Source: Membranipora membranacea
Taxonomy: Eukaryota; Bryozoa; Gymnolaemata; Cheilostomatida; Membraniporidae
Reading direction: 5' to 3'
Assembly: GCA_914767715.1 (NCBI GenBank)
Contig: OU612070.1
Coordinates: 9,257,501 to 9,321,500 of the forward strand
DNA: 64,000 nt
Shown here piece after piece: positions 1 through 10,762 of the stretch. The position numbers and the translations under genes were made by a program. Position 1 is the first letter of the stretch; every line of letters starts with the position of its first letter. The notes under the pieces were generated by a model that saw nothing but the letters and a program-made list of their open reading frames with translations, did not search any database and had not been told where the DNA came from.

Positions 1-3000
1 ATTCAGCACGGCTGATGGACCAGTCTTTGTTAACATCAAACTGTGAGAACAGGTCGAGTAGTCTGAGATTCTTCTCTCGCAGGTACATAATCAGCAGTCT
101 GAATGGATCAGCGTGAAACGGCTGAGCAAACCTGCAGTAAATAAAACACATCATAGACAAGTTAACCATCAAATTTCTATTCCTCATCTCTCATACATTT
201 CTATAGGTTATGTGGGTACAGCTCAGGGCCGTAGTTTAGAAATAAATATAGGGGAGGCAAAAGTCCGAGGCGAGGGCAAATCATCACCGGGAGAGGTGCT
301 ACCCAATCATTTTAAGGCATATAACTAGCAAATGGTAATCCCAGAGGAGCTGATTCTGACATGGATTACCCAATTATAGTGTTTACAGGCCACTGTATCT
401 AGCTATCTAGGGGAGGCAGTCCCTCCCTGCCTCCCCTAAAACTAAGGGTCTGCAAGCTGCTGTTAGCGAAGCACTGACATCAAGGTTTGGATTTAGATAT
501 TATGAAATTTTTCAAAAATTTCCTTGTAAAGACACAGAATGGCGCACTTACTACAAATCTAAGGAGTACACATAGACTTAATATATATAAAGTCTATGGA
601 GTAAACCTTCAACTCTTGGACAAAATCTCCTGAACTCCTTACTAGCAGTGATTCATGTTTATAAAGTATACCTGAGCGCATAGCTGTCATCAGATCTGAC
701 ATAACCGCCGTGATGTACGGTAAAGTTAGGTTTATCCTCGAGTAACTCCAGGTACAGAGCGCCAAAGTCGTATGTGACCAGAACATCCTGGATATCGAGG
801 TGATTCAGGTCTGACCCAGGGTTAGACTGTATGGTGTTCAGTATGTGTATCGCTCCAGACGAAGTGATTGGGTTACGTGAAAGTCTCAACACCTGCAGTG
901 AGTCATTTTGCTTCAGTCCTGCAATATAAAATATCAGAATTGAAATGAGCAGTATATGAAGACAGCGTCAGCGAGGAGAGATATTTGCTGGTGTTTCTAT
1001 TGGATTTGAATAAGTTATGTAAGCCTTCTCACAGGCCCATTTTTTTATTTTTACAAAAGTGGCCGTGTGACAGAGCTAGGTCATGTTTGTATCGCAAATA
1101 GCCTTCATTCATAACATCACATCAGAAATACATGCAATGAAATTACGATGGAGTAACAGCATAAACATATAAATACTTATATTATTTATGTATTTACGGT
1201 ATGAGTGTGAGGTTGGAGCAGCAATGAATTACGACTTTACCGGTAGAAGCAATGCTCATTATCTGTTCAATAATTCATTGTGTCTGGATGTAAATTTTTC
1301 ATGAAATGATGTTGTGGTATATCTTACCTTTAGCAATATGAATGGCTCCCTCAATGTTGATTCGATTGGCACTTATATCCAGTTGCAGAAGTGTTTTGTT
1401 GTATTTCAGAGAGTTTCCTATCCCTATTGCCCCCTCACTACCCAGTCCATTCATAGATAGGTGAAGGTTCAGTAATCCTCTATTATCCTGTTGCAAAACA
1501 CATAATGAACTATAATGAGCTACGCAATCAGACATTCGGTGTGGTAGCCAATTTAGCTGTATAAAATTTGTCAATAGAAAGCCCACATTTCTATAAAAGC
1601 ATCTCGGAAATGATCCATTGCTACGACAGTATCCCAACCAGGCTATTCCATTTTCAATGTTCAGCACTAATCACCAGTCATTACATGGATGCATCTAAGG
1701 AAACAATCAAAAACTTTCAAATAATTCTCTTCTCAATCACAAATCTAGGAAAGATATTACATCTTAAATTAAATTAAACAGAATTATGATGTATTGGCTA
1801 TATAATACAGCCATAGTAACTAGAATCAAGGCGTGTTTCATCCATTTTAGGATATATGACAAAACATTTCATTGGCATGACATAAATTTGGTGAATACAT
1901 AGGAGTAATTGTCATCTTATTACCAACATACCTTTAGACTATTAGAGATAGCAGCAGCTCCCTTCAATCGTATGTGGTTCCAGCTCAGATCCAGAGTCTC
2001 TAAATCGTCATTTGAAGCTGAAAAATAAGATATATGATCAATAAAGTCATATCTTTCATCTGAAGTTGCCCCCTCCCGCATAGCAGGAACACTCAGAGAG
2101 GTATCCTTCTACTAGTATTCTAGTATTCTATTGCATTGTACATTTTCCAACCTGAGGGTGTACACGCATGTTCTGGATTTTAAAGCTTGTGTGATCGTCA
2201 ACAAGATCAAGTTCAACAGGTAGTGACATGGAACAGGATGGCAGCCTTTCATCTAAGATTATACAGTTATCCGTCAGTGTATACTTGTTCCCTGGCAGCG
2301 CCAAAACTGTGCGTCAGCCGGGAATCGAACCCGGATCTATTGCTTGGAAGGCAACAATGCTAACCTTTACACCACCGACGCTACTTAATTCTGGGTTCTC
2401 TTCCAAAATCGTGGTGGAAGAGCCTGACCAGAAGCAGTTGCTAGGATAAAAAGTCGATCACCATAGGAACATGTAAATGCTAATTACAGGCGGGTTGGCC
2501 TCAGAATCTTGGAAAATTCCTTAATTGAATGTTTCCACTTGACCTGCTTTTGGGTTTTTTCACCCTAATTTATGGCAGCAAAATATAAATGAGGAAGTGG
2601 ACAACTGCAAAAACAAGTGAAGCGGATCAAACCTAGTTGCTGATCCTTAAAGACATATGCAAATACGTGCCTATAAATTGTTGGATTGACGCCATTTTGA
2701 AATTTTGGGTTACTACTGCCCTAGCCTGTCTTGACAAGCTTGTCAAGACAGGCTATGCCCTACCAAACAACCATAGTAAACCGTGCACAAAATATCAAAT
2801 AAATTTGAGCAGAAGTTGGGGGTGGAACAGACCAGCCTCAATAACACCGACAGCAATCAAAATGTGTAGACTTGTTGCCCGGCAGCATCAAAACTGTGCG
2901 TCAGCCGGGAATCCAACCCGGATCTATTGCTTGGAAGGCAACAATGCTAACCTTTACACCACCGACGCTACTTATTCCCAAGTCCTCTTCCAAAATTGTG

Positions 3001-6000
3001 GCGGAAGAGCCTGACCAGAAGCAGTTGCTAGGATAAAAGCTGATCACCATAGGAACAGATTATTTGCTAATTTAAGAAGACTGGTGTGGCCATCATAATC
3101 TTGGAAAACACCTTACCCAAACTGTTCCACTTGACCTGCTTTGGGGTATTCCACCCTACTTTATGGCAGCAAAATATAACTCAACTGCAAAACAACTGAA
3201 GCGAATCCACCCTAGTTGCTGATCTGTGCAGATACATGAACATACATGACACCATTTCGAAATTCTGCCTTGCTGCTGACCTACCAAACCATCATAGAAA
3301 ATTGCGCACAAATTATCAATTACATGTGAATAGAAGTTGCAAGTGGAACAGACCAGCCTCAACAACACATGCAGCAGTCAAAATGAGTTGACTTTTTGCC
3401 CGGCAGCATCAAAACTGTGCGTCAGCCGGGAATCGAACCCGGATCTATTGCTTGGAAGGCAACAATGCTAACCTTTACACCACCGACGCTTCTTATGAAA
3501 TCAGAAAATCCCAATCCTGAGACATAAATATGGGGTAACTGTATGTAAGCATCGCTAGTTGCTGAGAGGGAAAATTTATCGCCATGGAAACTAATTCATC
3601 ACTTTCTCCTCGATCATCGAGACTGACCTTGACACACCAAAGCTATATAAGAATGTTAAAAATTAATAGCCATGGAAACCCATGCTTAGGAACAAATACA
3701 AGATAGTGCATATACGTGGCGACACACTGAAAACCTATGCCAACCCGGAAACAATTGCCAGAAGTCAACTGAAGACTTACAAAAGACCAAAGCATTATCT
3801 AGTCAGACAGTAGCCATGTAATGTTTTACAATGAAAAAAATCATAACACAACTTGGAAAAAATCATGTATTGTGTTAGAATATCTGCCCGTCTCATCCAT
3901 GGTGCAAATGGAGGGCTTGTATTGAATGAGCCCATAAAACTGCCACTTCCATCTATTTTTAATTACTGATTTTTGCTACATAAATCAAAAATAAATAAAT
4001 TTTCATTCGCCGGAGACAATGTACAATAGTTGAAGACTTGATTCGTTGACCTTTGTTGTGAAATTCAGCATTTACAGTTTTTAAAGTAGATAGAAGTGGC
4101 AGTCTATTGGGCTTGTACAGTACATCCGCGTCCACATCATAGATAAGCAGGGGTGACAATTTCTTACCATATCCATAACTGTAAATGCTTTGAATTTTTT
4201 CACTGTTTATGTTGCCCATATACTACAGCTGTCCTAGCTTCCTGGCTATAAATTGGTCTTTTTTGGTAGTATTTGACTAATGGGTAGACTGAGTTTGGGC
4301 CAAAAAAGAACTTTCCTCATCTTGGAGAGAGAGGATGATTTCGGAAGATTTTAGATGAGATAAATGCATATTTTGTATTCTCTAGTTAGCAGATTGAAGG
4401 GCGTAAGATGTTGCATTTTTATTTCTGGCATAATGCTAGGTGAATTGACGGTTTTCTCGATTTAGAGTCCAAATAAAACCGATATAATATTATACACAAA
4501 ATACCAACATTTACCTCTGATAGGTTCATTTTGCCATCGAACATAACCTTCATGCAAATGTCTGATAATATTATAGAAAAAGTACAAATACAGGATGTTT
4601 CATCCGAATATTTGTTAAGATATATCACATAACCTGTATGGCACGACCACAATACATTAATTCTCGGCAGATTTAATGATTCGCTATATGTAACACCAGC
4701 AATCATACCATGCATTTTATAGTCAGGCAACTCGAACTGTATTAGATGTGCAAGAAAAAAAGCAGCGGAAAAATTCACTCGCCTGTACTGTACAAGACCA
4801 TTCAACTGCTGCTTCTATATTATTTATACCACTGAAAAGGCTGACATTCTTAACACAATGAGTTCATTGCTCAACATAAATGGCAATGATACAAATTATT
4901 ATAGAAGTGACAGTCAATTGGGCTTGTACAGTATATTCAACTCCACACCACCTATCTTCATCTAATTGAGCTGGAGGAGACAATATTTTATAAAATCCAG
5001 AAACTTATTTGAAGAGCTTTGAAAATGTTCACTGTTTACCTCTTAACCAAAATCAGCAGCACTACCTGCCTAGCTGTCTGAATTCTTTGATCTTTAACTT
5101 AGAAAGTTTGATACTCCGGAGACATTTCAGATCACTGACAGCAGTCAAAATGTGCGTCAGCCGGGAATCGAACCCGGATCTATTGCTTGGAAGGCAACAA
5201 TGCTAACCTTTACACCACCGACGCTACTTATTTAATCCAAAAATCTTGATCATGTGACATAAATATGGGGTACCAGTAAAAAGCATTTCTGGCTACAGAG
5301 ATGGAAATTTTATTACCATGGAAACTATTTCACTGCTTTCTCCAAGATTCTGATGTTTGACCTGAATGGACATAGACCCCCCACTACTAGTTATGCGGAT
5401 TGAAAATTGATTGCCATGGAAACCAACGTTCAGGTTAGCTACTAGGATGAATAAATACATGGCCACAGAACACCCATCCTGATCTGGAACCAATCTCAAT
5501 ATAGTATAGGAGTAGGAAACATTGGCCTTGGGATTTGTATCGGAAAGGGAGTCATTGTACATCAGGTCAACAGTTTTACTCTGGCAAATTTGGGATGAGA
5601 TCATATGATATTGTGTATCATTTGTTTTGCCATAAAAACATGAAAAGATTGATTCTGAGTTTCATGGTAAAATGCTATATGAATGAATGAATGAGTTTTT
5701 TTAATCGAAACCAAAAGATCCATTGAAACAAAATTTACGTACTAAATACCTACACATTATTTTATGTTTCATGCATTCTCCTCCCCTAGAAAAAGTTCAA
5801 ATGTTTTGTATGGTACAGTCAACCCCGAAACGGTCGCCTTCCTCATTCTTGAAGAGGAGGGACAATTGCTAATGTTATACATAACTGTAATATAAAACTT
5901 TTTTGTTTGCATCATCTTCATCTGCAAAATCATTTGTTCACTCAAATTCTTGCATAATTGCAGCAGCATGTCTATGAACTGCTTTAGCTTTTATTATTGA

Positions 6001-9000
6001 GTATTGAACATCATCATCAAGTCCATGTACATCACAGATTTGGAATAATCTAGAGACTCGTAGATTACTGGCAGCATTCAAAATGTGCGTCAGCCGGGAA
6101 TCCCCGGATCTATTGCTTGGAAGGCAACAATGCTAACCTTTACACCACCGACGCTACTTATGAATGTGGAGACTCTAAATCCAGACGCAAAAATATGGGG
6201 TGGGAACCTGTGGGTAGCAAGTCTGGCTTCTGAGAGAAAAATTTCATCGCCATGGAAACTTTGGTACACTTTCTCCTCAATAATGATGTTTCCCCTGAAC
6301 ACACATCAGCTTATTGTGAATGTTGCTAATCGATTGCCATGGAAACTAATAATTAGGTGTAATTGTTAGGCTGAGCATATACGTGGCAACTTACTGAACA
6401 CCCAAGCCAACCACAAACCATAACTTTTGAATATGTAACACTGACCGAAAGCTGTGTCCAAAAAGAAAAAAGAATTTCTCCAGTTTTACAATGAAATACT
6501 AGATGAGAATGCAATTATGTAAGGTTCTTGTTCCTGTGACATCTTAAAAGTCATTGAAACAAAGAGCAAAAGAAATTATGTTCTAAATACCTATGCATCA
6601 TTCAAAGTTCGTTTTAATATACGTTCATATCCTTACCTCCCCTGTCCGTCATTTTGAAGAAAAAGCGCAAATACAGGTTTATATAGCTATTTGCCTACGA
6701 TATACAAAGGAACCTGAAAATCATGATCACACAACTTCAATATTGGACAGGTTTATTGAATCAAAAATTCAAGTTACACAGTAAATGATGTCAACTGCCT
6801 CCCCGGTAGCGGTCAAAATGTGCGTCAGCAGGGAATCGAACCCGGATCTATTGCTTGGAAAGCAACAATGCTAACCTTTACACCACCGACGCTTGATATT
6901 TGTATACTTTATTCTCAATATTGTAAGATATGGGGTGCCTGTAGGTAGCATTGCTGCTTGCGGAGACAGAAAATCTATCGCTATGGAAGCTATTTATTTT
7001 GAAATACAGGTACAAAATTATGCATGGGTCTTTGAAGATTCTTGACACTGCATTTCCGCTGTAACAGAAAGCTAGTGAGGTAGGGGGAGGCGGTAGGAGG
7101 GAAGATGGAGTTAAAAACTGTTGCTTGACTTGATATCGGAGAACGTTGCGCATCTAAGACAACGCCGCGGTCTCATCCATAAATAATACTTACAAATAGC
7201 TTGAGCTAGGTGTACACCGCCTTTATCTCCGAATTCATTATGACTCAGGTTCAACACACGCAGCTTGTAATTTACCTGCAATGGAAAATATGAAATAGGA
7301 TGAAAGTGCTGAGATTGGGGAAACTCGGGCGAACTTCATATTTTTAATAATAGATTATATTGATAAGCATCATGAGATCGTCTGTTATTCTAGTTCTTGC
7401 CATGTCCAAATTAGGAACCAATAGAGCGCAATTGTAAAACCCCATGTCAGTTCAGGGATGGTGGAATTTTCCACCCTCCCTTATCAGTTATAAAGTTTCC
7501 GTATTTCTCATATTACCCTACGAGTTATCTTCCCCACAACAAGGGGTAGATAAGACTTTACCAATTCATATATGCAAGTACACTATTGTATATAGCACTT
7601 CTATTGCATAATAATTTAGGTCAACTTACAGATAGAGCTTCACTAAAAAGTTGAGCTTCATGATCACCAAATTTATTACCCGACAGATCCAGATGTCTTA
7701 TTTCTACGTTATCACCGAGTACCCTACTCAATACCCTCGCTCCTGGTCGCCCTAACGCATTGTTAGCCATTTTCTGTCAACAGAATTATCTTATATATAA
7801 AGCAATAAAGTTCAAACCAAATGGAGTGTATGACTAAAGCTTTATAATTATTTCAACCCTGATTTTTGCACATCATTAAGTGTAAATATTTAATTGGTAA
7901 GTTTTTCTGGAGTGTCATATATTTGGTACAGCCTCGGGATTGGGCAAGACACCGCATAACCATACTCTCAGTTTGATACAAGCTCACAAAACCTACAGAT
8001 ACAGATACACTTGTGTGAGCATTCAGGCTTTCTTATGTTCCGGAGGAGGGGCTTGATGTGATATGGTACAGTTGACGCCAAATCTCATCAAGTGTCTCAA
8101 GTACTTTTTTTGATACATTTGCAACATGGGTTACCGAAATTACTACCGCTCATAGGTTTACTCCTCGAACAAGAATTATTTTATATTAATAAGGCTTGGT
8201 TATGGTCAACAAAAGCAGAATGAATTAATGCCACATTGTTCTAAGAAAAAGAATGATTGTTAGATCTCATCCTCTTCATTTAACCCACCACTGTTTGTAG
8301 ATGAGGAGAAGTTAACAATAGATCCTCGAGATATTCCATCCCCTTCTCACCAATCTGATTATCTGATAGATCCAGGTACATCAGGTGCATCATCATCTGT
8401 AGGAACAGACAGACAGCCAGTCACCAACTCATCGTTGTTATATCACATGTACATCAAACATGACAACAAGAAAATATATCAGAAATATGATTCACATTTC
8501 TAAACGAAGCCTGTGGTTTCAAAGTTCCTCCACCTGTAGTGACACATTCTGTTGGTTATGTGTAGGCAGGAATCCCCTTCTCCAATCTTCTCACAAAACC
8601 TGTTCATATGAGGGGTATTTCAATGAAAAACAGCCCAAATCACTCTCTGATCGCTTACAACCTGTTAGGGTCTTGTTCTCATATCGCATACTCCTTGATG
8701 ATACATTCTGTGTGGACCGGGAACGAATTTGTCTAGTAAAAACAAAATGAGGGATAAATCTGAGCAAAGTGAAAGTGAAAACTTGTTTTAAAAACCACCG
8801 CTCCTTCTAATTGAGAAACCCCTCCGAATAATTCAATTTTAAACATGCTTACATTGAGTGAAGGTACCAGTGCTTTGATATCACATGATTTGAGACAGGT
8901 ATTATTAGCTGTCACTGAGTGTGTGTCGTACGTCAGCTGATCCGACAGACATCTACTAGGACGTATATGTAGCTGTCGACATGACTGCTCATACACTATC

Positions 9001-9705
9001 ACTGGGTCTATGCCAAGTCGCTCCTCTTCTGTCAAAATATATCAAGAGAAAAAACTTTTTAAACAATACCCCTTTCAATTCAAACTAAATTCGGTTCACT
9101 AAGTTGTGGTAGAACCATACACTTATGGGTAGAACATTTGTACACATATATTAGACTTGTTCTCTTGTAGTTTAATCCTAAAACGTTGTCCGAGTTGCTG
9201 TCTATTATCAACCATCGCCTGGCTTGGGATGGGGTTGATAATGGAGTGTAACTACTAACAGCCCAGGCAGAGATTGAGCACTAGATTACATGATTATCAA
9301 TACAGTTTTGTAATACAGATGAAATATAAGGTATAACTAGAGCTCACCATCTTCGAGACAGGTGTAAGCGACACTTGCATTATCATCATCACTATCAATC
9401 AAGTCTTCATCATCATCATCATCATCCGTCTGCTCATCAGTCAATGCGTGAGGTTCAGCCACCCCTATAATAGGTACTACTGGTGCACTCCCTTTAGAGC
9501 GGGGAACTGTGTGAGGTCTACTCTCTCTACGTCCCTGTTTGAGGACAAGTGGTGGCAGAGCAGCCCTTGACTCAACTAGTTCCTCTATGTTGTTGTTCAG
9601 AGGCAGAATGGTTGGAATATCACAGGAGGAAGTTGAGTGCTGCAGAGGTGAAACAACTTGTAAACTACACAGCTCTGTTGGATACATTATAAGTAAATCT
9701 GAGAC
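1..9705 (-). CDS. LRRC74A: LRRC74A-like leucine-rich-repeat protein, 3' end off the left edge
   Basis: Nine exons join in phase: 9348-9705, 8853-9028, 8289-8396, 7630-7773, 7194-7275, 1932-2017, 1328-1487, 672-918 and <1-131, about 497 codons. The order matches LRRC74A: an acidic N-terminal stretch (a run of Asp near 9410), a short segment with CRQLHIRPS, then ribonuclease-inhibitor-type LRRs (LDLSDNQIG, LDLSGNKFG, LNLSHNEFG, LDLSWNHIR, LHLSMNGLG, LDISANRIN, LRLSRNPI). A LDIQDVLV segment and an EF-hand-like C-terminal segment (FDVNKDWSISRAE) follow at the left edge. Vertebrate relatives have about the same repeat order; no enzymatic role is expected and the function is poorly known. The start is uncertain: the ATG at 9685-9687 lies 18 nt inside the first exon, after a strong acceptor. 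The sixth intron is 5.2 kb, far longer than the others, and carries the tRNA-Gly array. Assignment rests on recalled family architecture, not a search. Confidence 0.85.
227..451. repeat. MITE-like repeat, GGCCGTAG family, copy 1
   Basis: About 225 bp with imperfect terminal inverted repeats: the left end reads GGCCGTAGTTTAGAA and later GGGGAGGCA, and the right end is CTGCCTCCCCTAAAACTAAGGG. A second copy at 41027-41230 shares the ends and an internal block (GCTGATTCTGACATGGATTA), so this is a dispersed non-coding element. It lies in the last intron seen of the LRRC74A-like gene. Confidence 0.7.
1020..1078. repeat. Short palindromic element, TAGCCTTGTCACAC family
   Basis: The arms TAAGCCTTCTCACAGGCCCA and, reading back from the right, TAGCTCTGTCACACGGCCAC form an imperfect inverted repeat around an AT-rich loop. 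The same arm motif recurs at 15663-15716 and 44629-44661, so it is a dispersed family rather than a chance hairpin. It sits in an intron of the LRRC74A-like gene. Confidence 0.6.
2310..2381 (-). tRNA. tRNA-Gly(UCC), copy 1
   Basis: 72 nt on the minus strand folds as a standard cloverleaf. The acceptor arms GCGTCGG and CTGACGC (with one G-T wobble) pair, the anticodon loop is CTTCCAA (anticodon TCC), and the T arm is CCGGG-TTCGATT-CCCGG. The internal B box is canonical (GGTTCGATTCC). A TTTT run, the Pol III terminator, follows within 4 nt of the 3' end. Identical in sequence to the copies at 3418 and 5153. It lies in the sense orientation inside an intron of the LRRC74A-like gene. Confidence 0.95.
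2722..2755. repeat. 34-bp perfect palindrome with 5-bp target duplication
   Basis: TAGCCTGTCTTGACAAG is followed at once by its exact reverse complement, with no loop. It is bounded on both sides by TGCCC (2717-2721 and 2756-2760). The neighbouring tandem unit has the matching sequence without the palindrome (CTGACCTACCAAACC near 3280), which acts as an empty site. The TAGCC ends link it to the palindromes at 15663 and 44629. Confidence 0.8.
2897..2968 (-). tRNA. tRNA-Gly(UCC), copy 2, T-loop variant
   Basis: Same 72-nt gene as copy 1 except for one change in the T loop: TTCGATT becomes TTGGATT, replacing the invariant C56. This base normally pairs with G19 at the elbow and is also part of the B box, so transcription and folding may be impaired. 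Stems, TCC anticodon and the TTTT terminator are kept. Probably decaying, but it cannot be called dead from sequence alone. Confidence 0.75.
3418..3489 (-). tRNA. tRNA-Gly(UCC), copy 3
   Basis: Identical to copy 1 over all 72 nt, with the TCC anticodon, intact acceptor, D, anticodon and T arms, and a TTTT terminator right after the 3' end. The flanks on both sides match those of copy 2, showing a direct tandem duplication with a period of about 520 bp. Confidence 0.95.
5153..5224 (-). tRNA. tRNA-Gly(UCC), copy 4
   Basis: Identical to copies 1 and 3 over 72 nt. The downstream TTTT terminator is present (CATTTTGA). The 5' flank of the tRNA shares the block ACATAAATATGGGG with copy 3, so the repeat unit extends beyond the tRNA. 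Confidence 0.95.
6086..6154 (-). pseudogene. tRNA-Gly(UCC) pseudogene, copy 5
   Basis: Same gene with a 3-nt deletion in the T loop: the plus strand reads GGGAATCCCCGG instead of GGGAATCGAACCCGG. The 69-nt product cannot form a normal T loop and the B box is destroyed, although both T-stem arms, the TCC anticodon and the TTTT run survive. Flanking repeat sequence is retained. Confidence 0.85.
6821..6892 (-). tRNA. tRNA-Gly(UCC), copy 6, diverged
   Basis: 72 nt with two changes from copy 1. One makes a C-T mismatch in the T stem (CCCGG becomes CCCTG); the other changes the base just 5' of U33 (C32 to T), leaving the TCC anticodon intact. The TTTT terminator follows. It may still be transcribed; the T-stem mismatch argues for reduced function. 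Confidence 0.7.
8612..8822. repeat. MITE-like repeat, GGGGTnTTTCAAT family, copy 1
   Basis: Starts GGGGTATTTCAATGAAAAA and ends TAATTGAGAAACCCC, forming terminal inverted repeats. A second copy at 30981-31208 has matching ends and scattered internal identity (AAACAGCC, ATACATTCTG, TTTGTCTA, ACCGC), in the same order. It lies in an intron of the LRRC74A-like gene and carries no open frame worth calling. Confidence 0.65.
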
Positions 9706-10074
9706 CTGTAAAAATATACAAATATATCAGACAAGAATCGGGGTCAGTAAGAGATGGCATTCTAATGGACTTTTGCAATTTATGCACAAATACTTTATTC
9801 TACTATAATATTCAGGTCACCCTAGAGGAGTGAAGTATTTGCAGCTTGCTCGCTTGATATATTAAATTTATAGATAGCTAAAATTTATTCAGCCTCATTG
9901 AATTATAAAAACTCTCAGCCTGGATGGTGAAAATTTAGTGCCAACAGGGAGCTTGCTTCAGGTCACCCTTTACGGGACTAAACAAAAAATAGTGCAAGTC
10001 TTTACTTCTCAAGACTATTTTCAAAATCACATTTATATTACCAAGAAAAGGAGAGATGATAGAAATATACGAAC

Positions 10075-10158
10075 CTCTGAGCTCGGACACACCAAGAAGA
10101 CACCTGACAAGATATCATCGTTGAATAACTCGGTAACCAGGGTAAACAAAATTAGCAC
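10075..10158 (-). other. Possible extra 5' exon of the LRRC74A-like gene
   Basis: An open minus-strand segment reads as hydrophobic then polar protein and ends at a usable donor (GAG|GTTCGT) in the phase that would join to the exon ending at 9705. No clear acceptor or ATG defines its upstream end; an in-frame stop lies just upstream. It could be an alternative 5' exon or simply an open stretch. The simpler model starts translation at the ATG at 9685-9687. Confidence 0.2.
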
Positions 10159-10762
10159 GTTAACCAGATATCAGTCTATGTGTGGCTAAATCACAACATT
10201 ATCAGGCATTAAACTCTCATCCTATGCTAAAATTCTAAAGATAACTTTGCCTATTACATCATTGGTTATTATCCTGTAGTGAAGGAAGGTATAATTAAAT
10301 GTCAAACTCATCAATATTATTTATTTAGTTATAATACTGCTGGACAATGAATAATAAATTCTATGACAAAACATTTAACCAAGGCCAATTTCAGATATTA
10401 TTGTTGGTTTGTCCCTACTTGTAAGGATTGATGGGCATCAAAGCCTTTAGGGACCCAAAACATTTCAACTATTAGAGATAACATAGATATATGATTGAGA
10501 GTAAACATGTTTTATCAAATATCAGTAACATTTTGATATAAACTACCAATTATTATTATTCTTGGATATGTTGCAGTAGCTACATGCCCAAGAAATATTG
10601 CATCTAGAGAATACAAAGATTTGCAGGCAAAAAATCAAAGCATAAAGCGGACCAGATTCCGAAAGTACAACATACTAGTGGTAGTTATTAGGTTGATAAT
10701 AATTTGTGAAGAGTATATATAATTTTAATCTTAGGTTGTATAATATGTCCCCATCATCATAG
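10159..10762. other. Spacer between WDR36 and the LRRC74A-like gene
   Basis: About 0.6 kb, AT-rich, with no gene, RNA or repeat that I can recognise. It must contain the WDR36 3' UTR and the upstream region of the LRRC74A-like gene. Confidence 0.6.

Larger units (their letters stand above)
2250..6990 (-). repeat. Tandem array of tRNA-Gly units in an LRRC74A intron
   Basis: Six units, each a tRNA-Gly plus diverged flanks. Copies 1 and 2 share CCTGACCAGAAGCAGTTGCT after the tRNA. Copies 2 and 3 share flanks on both sides, including GGAACAGACCAGCCTCAA. Copies 3 to 6 share an ATATGGGGT block and, in copies 3-5, a CATGGAAAC block. Start-to-start spacing is about 590, 520, 1735, 930 and 735 bp, so the array grew by unequal tandem duplication with later insertions. 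The array fills most of the intron 2018-7193. Confidence 0.85.

Noticed and set aside
2250-6990. Regularly recurring ~72-bp repeat that could suggest a CRISPR-like array
   Set aside because: The repeats fold as tRNA-Gly with terminators, spacing is irregular (520-1735 bp), and the genome is animal.
8460-8750. 96-codon plus frame overlapping an LRRC74A intron
   Set aside because: It runs through the GGGGTnTTTCAAT repeat and has no protein family resemblance.
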